Shown: positions 56,927 to 64,000 of the stretch, one piece after another
Numbering within the stretch: position 1 is the first letter of the stretch
Layout: each line of letters opens with the position of its first letter
NCBI GenBank assembly: GCA_002205965.3
Contig: NADL03000758.1
Coordinates: 992,001 to 1,056,000 of the forward strand
Direction of reading: 5' to 3'
Length of the DNA stretch: 64,000 bases
Source of the DNA: Kappaphycus alvarezii
Lineage: Eukaryota; Rhodophyta; Florideophyceae; Gigartinales; Solieriaceae
Program-made: the position numbers and the translations under genes
The notes under the pieces: generated by a model
Told to the model about the DNA's origin: nothing
The model's database searches: none
The model's input: only the letters and a program-made list of their open reading frames with translations

Positions 56927-57660
56927 CTAAACTGCCATACCGCGCGGCAAAACCAGGCTTCCTGTCCTGTGCATCCTTCTCCTTTTCCTTCGCGTGCCCT
57001 CCGAAGACAGATATGCGCCAAGAACCCTAAGTTCACCCTGGGTTTGATGCAGCTGGAAAAACCCGGCCGCGATATGGCTGCACAACTTAGGATACCCATT
57101 ATCCAAATCTGATTGGCGACGCGCGCTGTAATTTCAAACAAGGCTGTCTCGCGTCTCGAATGGCATCAATTCTTCTCGGACGCCGTTTAGAGTGCGCTCA
57201 ATGGAACGAATGACGGCCTTCATGTCGTTAACATCTTTCTGACGGGCCACACCTCTAAGTGCCTTTGCAGTCTCGTCGCGTCCTCTAAGGCATCAGGATC
57301 ACTGCTGGAATCAAAAGTGATGTACACTTTTCGTGAATCGGATGACTGCCAGGCTTGAAGGCCTCTCGGTTGAAAACACACAACTTGTATTCGGATGGAG
57401 GTGACAAGTGGCCGAGCCTCGATGCGGACCCTCCGGAGTAGTAACTGTGAATTTTTCGTGGTCGGCATTGGACTTGGAAAGGAGTATTTGATTCGTGGAA
57501 GCGACAATAACCCAAAAACCAATGGTCATATCTCCCTCTCCATTAGTTACACGGACTTCTCCAGTCAACTGATCCTTAGCAGGTGCAGTTGCAGTAAAGC
57601 ACTGAGTAGCCCCGTTTCAAGTAGAAGATTAGTGATCGCGTTGTGCAACTGAACTCGTGC
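56927..57660 (-). CDS. p24 family (emp24/GOLD) cargo receptor, second copy
   Basis: Reads, on the minus strand, TQCFTATAPAKDQLTGEVRV (GOLD start with its Cys), then MTIGFWVIV, SKSNADHEKFTVTTPEG and YKLCVFNREAF (second GOLD Cys), then RKVYITFDSSSDPDAL. The coiled coil is DMKAVIRSIERTLNGVREEL, and a membrane segment follows (IWIMGILSCAAIS). The layout GOLD, coil, span, short basic tail is that of p24 proteins. Several frame slips (near 57460, 57380, 57130). The C-terminus is uncertain; a stop at 56927 follows a KRRR-containing tail. The signal peptide region near 57660 is unclear. Confidence 0.65.
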
Positions 57661-58176
57661 AAAAAAAAAATAATACGAACACGGGGAGGGACCGCAAGCG
57701 AATTTCGATGGTCCTGCGGGATACGGTATCGGAGATTTTGTGGCTCATGGTGCACGAATCGGGTGGATACCATCGGTTTTTTTTTGCCTGGACGGAGAGG
57801 CTGAAATTGACAAGCTGTTGAATACGGCTTTTATGGTTGAAACATAGACAAGATTCTAATCAATGATGCACTGCAGATACATCATGTACGAGATGATTCC
57901 AACCTTGTAAGGACAAGGAAAAAAAGTCGACAGTATTTAACATCAAAATAGAAAAAAAAAACGTTCATCTTCAATTCGAACAAAGCAGACAGTGCGTACA
58001 AGGGTGGGGTCCTTAAACCCCGCATGCATCCAGTCCGGTTATGCTAGGCCATGTTCCAGCTAATTCAATCATCCGTCGGTTGAGACCCCCACAAAGACCA
58101 TTTGGAAGAGTATAAAAGGTCAAGGCTGTGGAGAAGCAACGGCAATCTTCACACAACTCACAACAATTTTCTCAAA
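57661..58176. other. Divergent spacer between the second p24 and the ABC gene
   Basis: A-rich runs at 57661-57671 and 57951-57961. GTATAAAAGG at about 58111 is a probable TATA box for the ABC gene. Confidence 0.4.
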
Positions 58177-59230
58177 ATGGAGTGGTGGCTCGAAAGAATG
58201 AAACTACATTGGATGAGGATGACGACGAAGATGCACTTACTATCAACCGAAAGACAACTTGCTCAATCCAGAGCATCTTTATACCCCAGAGGTCTACACA
58301 AAGGCACCAGGCGGTTTCGAGGCTATCAGGGCTAAGCGAATCATCAAAACTTATCCCGTCGACGAGGGCGCTAACGGCAAGGTGAAGGCGCTAAACAGCA
58401 TATCTCTTTGGAAGGATGGTCCAATTGACGCGATACTCGGGGAGAATTTGTGATGGTCATGGGACCCAAAGGATCAGGGTAAGTACCAAACAATCTAGCG
58501 GATGTTAATTTGTTTCTTTCAAGAAAAAGTGCAAATTTGCTCTAACGCTAACATGCCTTTCTACCAATGCAAATCCTTTTACCTCGACAGCAAATCAACA
58601 TTCTCAGAACCATTGGAGTATTGGACTTTGCCGACAGTGGGGACCTAACCGTGTTTGTCGAACGTGACCTCAAGCTTAACCAACTATCCCGAAAATTTGC
58701 TTTTCATGAGAATCAACTACATCGGGTATGTTCTGAAAAACCTATGCTCATGTTCAACCTCAGCGCTCTGGAGAACGTCGAGTTCCCGATGATGCTCTGG
58801 GGCCAGCACACACCGGATTCTAGGCGAGAGCGTGCACAAGAGGTGTTGCAGGCGTTTGGCATCGATGCATCGTCGCCAACAGCAGTATCGCAGCTGAGCA
58901 GGAGTGAAGCAACGTGTTGCTATTGCTCAGGCCCTCGCAAACAAGCCACGTCTTCTTCTCCTCGACGAACCGACGAAACACCTATCCCATGAGGAGACGA
59001 TCGATTTGATGAACTACATCCAGGATTACAGCCGGCAGGGGCAGTACGTCACTACGGTGATGGTGACAGATAACCCCCTTCTGTGCTGTTACTCAAATCG
59101 AACGCTTATGGAGAGAACGGGGCGATTGTCGGCACGAGATCCAATTACGTTTCGTCGACGGCTCGACAAGGCAAAGTATGTGCAACACATGCTGGAGTCG
59201 GGGGAGCAAATGGAATGCGGAGAAAGCTAA
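58177..59230 (+). CDS. ABC transporter ATPase (LolD/MacB-type), one intron
   Basis: A stand-alone ATP-binding subunit with no membrane domain in view. An acidic N-terminus (TLDEDDDEDALTI) precedes RIIKTYP and VKALNSISL. Walker A GPKGSGKST is split by an intron (58479-58590, 112 bp, GTAAGT..CGACAG) between Gly and Lys; joining restores it. Then IGVLDFADSGDLTVF, the Q-loop region, the signature (LSxG-KQR, across a slip near 58905), VAIAQALANKP, Walker B RLLLLDEPT and MVTDNPLL (the H-loop region, His replaced). The LDxxxxG wording fits the LolD/MacB/FtsE group. Stop TAA 59228-59230 overlaps the stop of the convergent SDHAF2 gene. Frame slips near 58440, 58598 and 58905. Start uncertain. Confidence 0.75.
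58479..58590 (+). other. Spliceosomal intron inside the Walker A motif
   Basis: GTAAGTACC donor and ACCTCGACAG acceptor, 112 bp. Splicing makes GGATCAGG|CAAATCAACA, which encodes GSGKST. Confidence 0.8.
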
Positions 59231-59592
59231 CGCGAGCAACCCTCGCCAGTGGCATAAGCACGCAGACTGTGAATGATATCATTGTCATACTCCGGTGGTG
59301 GCCTCTTGGGCATGACCATCGCAAGACATCGGGAGTGGCAGCTCGAGAAGATGCTCGACTGCAGCGACTTGGTGTTGATTCATGGTAGGAACATGCTTTG
59401 CAGCCCAGCCTCCAAATAAAATATCTAACTCGAGCCAACCGCGATTCCTGCTACGATAAATGATACGTCGTTGACGGGTAGGAAGGTTGGGCGGCATGAC
59501 GGGGCCTGCCTGCGGGGCGTTTTTGAATGTCGACCATTGCTTGGCGGAGCCTGTGTAGACAAGGCGCGGACATTTGGGATTTTTGGGGACAT
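59227..59592 (-). CDS. SDHAF2: Succinate dehydrogenase assembly factor 2
   Basis: Matrix protein (Sdh5) that promotes covalent FAD attachment to SdhA. A presequence-like start MSPKIPNVRALSTQ is rich in Arg/Ser/Gln. The core is RQRRIIYRSRNRG, then RGWLELDILFGGWAAKH (the conserved R-R.L.YRSR.RG.LELD segment), VEHLLELPLPDVLRW and, in a third frame, KRPPPEYDNDIIHSLR. Single-base slips near 59490 and 59320. Stop TAG at 59229-59227, 2 bp overlapping the ABC stop. About 120 residues, usual for the family. The start could be a more upstream ATG. Confidence 0.8.
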
Positions 59593-61669
59593 GTGGTATG
59601 CAAGCAAAGCATGGAGCGACGTAGAGATGATGCTCGAATCATTGTAATAAAGTGTTGTGATGACAAACGTTTGTGCGTAGGGGTCGTGGACGGCAGCGAG
59701 ATGCTGGGATTGCCACTCTGCGCAGGTTGCCAGAGTGTGGGAGAGAGGACGGATCGCGCCAAAGTTTTGCGTCACGGCAGTGCGCAATTTACTCAAAGTA
59801 CAGCGGGCGATTCAGACAAAATGTTCAGCGAGGCGGCTGACTACACCTTTTGGCTGCAATGGGTTGTACAGTAATGTACAGTATCTCATTAACTTTACTA
59901 TATTGTAGTATACTGCACTGCTCTGTACAAGACCCCGCGCCATACCTCCTTTCACTGCTTTCATGAAACCATCGCACCTTCAAAACGCGCAAAGTAGGGG
60001 GTATTGTATGTTTACTACGAGACTTTAGAGGACTCAAAATCGAGGGAGTGCTAGCTAGAGTGGGCGTTGCAAAAAGCAAGAGTGCTTTTGTACACCGTGG
60101 ATCGATTACAAATGCATAGGGCTCCCCACAATCCAAACCCATTCGGCCCTTTCGAAACTACGTTACGCATTGATGACGACGAGAATCCAACGAGAGCGAC
60201 ATCGGAGTACAACCTCCATGAGCTGATTCACAAGTCATCCTGTGACGCATCGCACCCCACGACACTCCCCAACGCAACCGCCTTGGCATTCCACCCGAGC
60301 AGCCCACCATTACCCTCCTTCGGTCCGCCGTTTCCACTCTGCCGCCATCTACCACCACACAAAAGCAACAAGCTGCAAGCTCATCAGCGGTTGTGAGCAT
60401 CGCTCAAGAATCCCTGGTTTGAAAAAAAAACAACTCCGCTCGTAATCTCCACAGCTGATGTCAGTTACGATGGAGATACTCCGCGGAGACTATGTCATGG
60501 CGTGTAAGCTTCGATTTGGCATCATCGCCCAACTCAACCATGTGTGTAACCATCATTTCGCAACATGGAACCGGCTGTCGTTCGAGACCACCCGGCCACT
60601 GCTGCGCGGAGCACCGTCGAAGGACCGGAGAAAAGAATTACAAATTTGGTTGCATTACTTTCTAAACTCAACCAATTTCACCTACTGGTACTTTACTGCC
60701 AACTCGACACCGGCGGAGCAGACTGCAATTTTCAATTGAAACCCGGGTGCGAGTTTGTGGCTGCAAATGTGTTCACAGGGTAACATTCTTGCGAATAAAC
60801 AGCCACGGAGCCGGGCGTCGTTACGAACAAATCGGCTGCCTATGATTGTAGAGTTGGATGCCCATTGAAAATTGGGCTTATATTGCAGTTGGAGGCTGCC
60901 GGAGACAGAATCGGTGGGACTGCTACTTTGCTTGTTTTGCAATTACGGAATTTGTGGACATCAGCTGCAAACCCACATCAAGGCGATTCGTTATTTCGGG
61001 AACGAGTGTCGCCTTCCCGGCAGCTTGAAAGCCTAACATGTCTTAAGCAGATCGCGTTATCGATGAAGCTGGCAGTTTGACTGGTGGCAACCAACGATTT
61101 ATTCCAATTCGAGCCGCGAACGGCATTGTATCAATTAGAAACGCTACAGCATTATAAAAGCAGATTGGTCACTGTACAGTACTGTTCACTGAACACTGAA
61201 TAGTACTGTATGTACTGTACTGTCTGAACAGTACAGTACAGTAGTTCAGACAGTACGATATAGCGCAACACAGTAACCAGTCCCTCGACGAGACTTGAGA
61301 AAATTCACAGCTTCATACAGCCGCAGAGAAAATCAGCAGATCCATACAGCCCCAGTTGACAGCGCTCTATTCCAAAATGTAAAACCCCGGATCACTCCGA
61401 CACGAGATGTACGCATCGAAACGCTATTACTCCGGTCAAGCCTTCCCTGGTAAAGCATGCATCCCGCTTCATCCACAACTTTTCAACAGCCGAACAATAC
61501 AGAGAAACACAAAAACAACCCCGAGCCACCTCACCTCAACATCATCATCGCCTCTTGCACACAACAGCACGTGCCACCCTCTACCCCACCCAACTTCCTC
61601 CGCACACCACTTAAACTCCCAAGCACCCATCCCATCCCAAACTTTCCCTTCCCCAAATAAATTCCCGTC
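59593..61669. other. Spacer of 2.1 kb with two repeat clusters, no gene recognised
   Basis: ORFs at 60067-60396, 60458-60783 and 60865-61080 (plus) have no recognisable domain; together they could be pieces of one frame-broken gene. TACAGTAC units occur at 59865-59930 and strongly at 61170-61256. ATTATAAAAG near 61150 resembles a TATA box. The C-rich leader before 61670 belongs to the TruA gene. Confidence 0.4.
61170..61256. repeat. TACAGTAC cluster with a 13-bp hairpin
   Basis: Several ACTGTACAGTACTG-type units, ending with an exact inverted repeat GTACTGTCTGAAC (61217-61229) and GTTCAGACAGTAC (61244-61256). Confidence 0.85.
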
Positions 61670-62710
61670 ATGCCCCCAGCAGCTCCTGCATGGCTCCTGA
61701 CCGCCCCCCCACGCGCTGCACTCCAAACCCGACTCTACACCATACACACCGCATCCCTCCCGCAACTACCGTTCACCCCACATCGCGTAGCGCTCCAAGT
61801 CCAGTACAACGGCACCTCATTCCACGGCTGGGAATCCAAACCCCACCTTCCCACCATCCAAGCCACTATCCGCGATGCTCTGCATGCTATAACCCGCCCA
61901 CGTCCCCATCACCGCCGCCAGTCGCACCGATGCCGGCGCCCATGCAATCGGCCAAACTCTGCATTTTGATATTGCAACGCCCTGTTTTGCAAAAGCTGAG
62001 TAAGTGCTTCCTCTCGCTTGCATGTACCATCTTTCATCGTCACCAACACCCTGCCCCATGTTCTCTGACTGTTGCACCTATATGAAACAACTATAGCGCA
62101 TGGACGAGAGCGTTGAACCGCAGGTTGCCTGCTACTGTTCGAGTGACTCGTGCCGCGTACCCAAACTCGGCGTTTGATGCCCGACATAGTGCGGTGTGGA
62201 GGCATTACCGCTATACTGTGTGCACCGCTTCTGTGCCGAGTGTGTTCCTCTCCCCGTTTACCTGGCACTATTATCAACACCCGCTCGATACGTCCGCCAT
62301 GTATGCCGCAGCTCAGTATCTGCTTTCCGCTGCTCCACGCGACATGTCTGCCTTTCGAAAGGCAACGCCCCCGCGTCTCATACTAACATTCGCGTTGCAG
62401 ACATAGCCATCACAAAATCTGAAAATCTAGTGCATCTGGATGTCATGCCGATTGGTTTGTGTACGGCATGATGCGCCTGTTGGCTGCAACTGGTGCAGTG
62501 GGCACGGGTCGTATGTCTGTATCGCAGTTCGCAGAAATCGTCGAGCATAACAGAAGAGATCAGGTGTTGTTCTCGGCTCCGGCTTCTGGGCTCTGTTTGA
62601 TGCAAGTTGGTTATCCGTCTCATGTAGATCCATTTCGAGACCCGCATACCAGTATGGATGGTGCAAATGAGTTGCAGCTTTGGTTACAGAGACCATCGCT
62701 TTCGTCTTGA
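61670..62710 (+). CDS. truA: tRNA pseudouridine synthase A-type, one intron
   Basis: Isomerises uridines (38-40 in TruA) in tRNA. The start MPPAAPAWLLTAPPRAALQT is supported by an in-frame TAA 12 bp upstream; the leader looks organellar. Then RVALQVQYNGTSFHGWES (first TruA motif) and, in a second frame, ASRTDAGAHAIGQ with the catalytic Asp. An intron (62000-62096, 97 bp, GTAAGT..CTATAG) joins as A|DAWTRALNRRLPATVRV. After it: HYRYTVC, DMSAFRK, NIRVADIAITKSENLV, a VYGMMRLLAA segment, VGTGRMSV and LCLMQVGYP (the usual C-terminal LxxVGYP). Slips near 61890, 62365 and 62457. TGA 62708-62710. The bacterial-type motifs suggest a plastid or mitochondrial enzyme. Confidence 0.85.
62000..62096 (+). 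other. Spliceosomal intron in the truA-like gene
   Basis: GTAAGTGCTT donor, CAACTATAG acceptor, 97 bp. Splicing restores the TruA sequence without loss. Confidence 0.8.
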
Positions 62711-62914
62711 GGCTTTGATATTCGTCAGCAACTACTTGCGAGTGGTGTGTCAGCGGTGCCGACGGAAACCATCAATTTCCATATCCAGTTGCCTGTATTT
62801 GGAATGGATGCAGCACCACGCGCTGCTCTGTCGATCGAGTTGATTGTCAAGGAAGCGAAAGGTTCGATTGTGTTTGCTGGTGAGATTGATGGCGTGACTC
62901 TTACAGTAGGATGA
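62711..62914 (+). other. Open frame continuing past the truA stop
   Basis: In the same frame after TGA 62708-62710 there are 67 sense codons to TGA 62912-62914. The sequence (GFDIRQQLLASGVSAVPTE ... ALSIELIVKEAKGSIVFAGE) alternates hydrophobic and charged residues like beta strands. Either a C-terminal domain cut by a base error, or chance. Confidence 0.3.
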
Positions 62915-63800
62915 GGGATGAGATATTCCCAACTGCGATGCCCAATGGGAACTCTTTGAAGGGCCTGCACCCTGATGGGTTGATTGATACATACCATTCG
63001 AGAGATTCGACGCAAAATTCGCAGGCGCCTCTCGCCACAGTCAGGTAGAGAGTGTGGAGGAGGAGGGAGAAACTTGACTCTGAGCTGCCATTGCGGGGTG
63101 CATACGAGCAAATGGAGATGATACACGATAACATGTGTCCCGGAGTAATGGCTCTTGTAAAAACATTTAGAGCCTCCTGAACGGATCCCCTTCCTCTCGG
63201 GAGGAAGTTGGTGGAATTTGTAGACCACGCATGTGGCCAAAATGGCTGGCTTGTGTCGCCATTCCTCACACTGCTGAACTTGCACTTTCCCTAGATCTTT
63301 GCATTTATTCATCTCGCGGGTCTTTTCACATAAAAACCTACCTAGAGGGTCAAGATGACCGAGGCATGGCCACTTCACTGTTGCACAAGGCGCCTCTCCG
63401 CATGCAGACGTCTGTAAACGCTCAAAGATAGACGTGGGGTTTTCTTACTACTCATGACGCATGAAGACATTCCTTCGATGACTCCGATGGTATGCACAAT
63501 GGAAGTCGTCGCGATATGCCCCTTAACCTCTCCGATTAAGTTTCTACTCCTCTCATGAAATTCAGCGAAACTGTCAAATGTGAATATGTGGAAGGTCGTA
63601 ACAGCATTGTTCGGGGCCAGATTGTTATTCCGATTTCCAAAAGCGCGATAATCGGATTACTTGCAGGTGCTCAGTCAAACAACTCAATGTGCGATGTGAG
63701 AGACCGGTAAGGGCGAGCCCTCTGTTCTTGAATGCATTCTTTTCTGTGCTTCCATACTGCAATGTGCAGACTGAGTGCTTTACTTGTTAGATTGGCATTA
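62915..63800. other. Spacer, nothing recognised
   Basis: A long minus ORF (62725-63378) crosses it but has no domain and overlaps the truA tail on the other strand. A 51-codon plus ORF (63555-63710, MKFSETVKCEYVEG...) is in a decent ATG context but unrecognised. Confidence 0.35.
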
Positions 63801-64000
63801 CGGAGGGGGGGCTTGCGGTGGAAACCTGATTGCGAAAAGGACGCCTGTGGCTGCAACATGCCCGGTTGGGCGTATGGTCCAGCCTGATCCTGGTTATAGC
63901 TTTGTCCCCCAAACGCTGGTACTGTCGATGTAGGCGGCACCTGCTGTTGATACGTTCCGTACTGCGACAGTCCCGAGTACTGAGAGCCTATGGTCGTTTG
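63801..64000 (-). CDS. Q/P/Y-rich C-terminal part of a gene off the right edge
   Basis: The minus strand is open from the window edge. It encodes repeats of Gln, Pro, Tyr and Gly (IGSQYSGLSQYGTYQQQVPP, then AFGGQSYNQDQAGPYAQPG and LQPQASFSQSG). Low-complexity QY/QP tails of this kind occur in RNA-binding and transcription proteins. The exact 3' end near 63800 is uncertain because of a C run (CCCCCCC). Confidence 0.45.

Noticed and set aside
1-64000. CRISPR arrays, bacterial operons, ribosome binding sites
   Set aside because: No regularly spaced repeats, and introns, Kozak starts and retroelements show the DNA is eukaryotic.

Overview
The window looks like nuclear DNA of a photosynthetic eukaryote, most likely a florideophyte-type red alga. 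Support for this: protein genes have no or one short spliceosomal intron (97-194 bp where both splice sites are visible); a VOC protein has a plausible plastid transit peptide; there is a Rubisco-LSMT-like SET protein; and Gypsy, Copia and DIRS-type retroelements plus a DUF6818 protein are present. The phylum is an inference, and no single sequence proves it. Almost every recognisable gene is broken by several single-base indels. The two LTRs of a young retrotransposon, and two copies of a tandem repeat, differ almost only by single-base indels, mainly in homopolymers. I therefore read most frame breaks as uncorrected read or assembly errors, not as decay.

Layout. 1-8.3 kb is gene-bearing: a partial gene off the left edge, RCE1 (CAAX protease), a 46-aa protein, a small P-loop kinase, an unrecognised minus-strand gene, a plastid-type VOC/glyoxalase gene with one clear intron, and a reverse transcriptase tail fragment. 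8.3-18.7 kb is accessory: a broken DUF6818 gene, then a 5.9-kb Ty3/Gypsy chromodomain element with exact 5-bp target duplications but no integrase core. About 18.75-37.96 kb is an AT-rich gene desert holding only fossils: a Copia element, a mitochondrial nad5 fragment and a possible LINE RT piece. 37.97-41.62 kb is a DIRS-like element flanked by 268-bp direct repeats. 41.6-45.4 kb holds nothing I can name.

45.4-64 kb is a dense housekeeping block: importin-5/karyopherin beta-3, an alpha/beta hydrolase with a duplicated C-terminus, a SET/LSMT-like methyltransferase, a copine-like C2 protein, two p24 (emp24/GOLD) cargo receptors in convergent orientation, an ABC ATPase whose stop codon overlaps that of a convergent SDHAF2 gene, a TruA-type tRNA pseudouridine synthase, and the edge of a Q/P-rich gene. 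These are unlinked cell functions (nuclear import, ER-Golgi transport, mitochondrial flavinylation, tRNA modification); no operon or pathway cluster is evident.

A short self-complementary motif (TACAGTAC/GTACTGTA) recurs in clusters in the intergenic parts of the gene-bearing regions and is almost absent from the AT-rich desert. The best candidates for a second look are the AT-rich desert (possible centromere), the integrase-deleted Gypsy element with its extra zinc-finger ORF and embedded tRNA-like sequence, the DIRS-like element without a recombinase, a large nested inverted repeat near 55.2 kb, and the error signature that affects the whole window.
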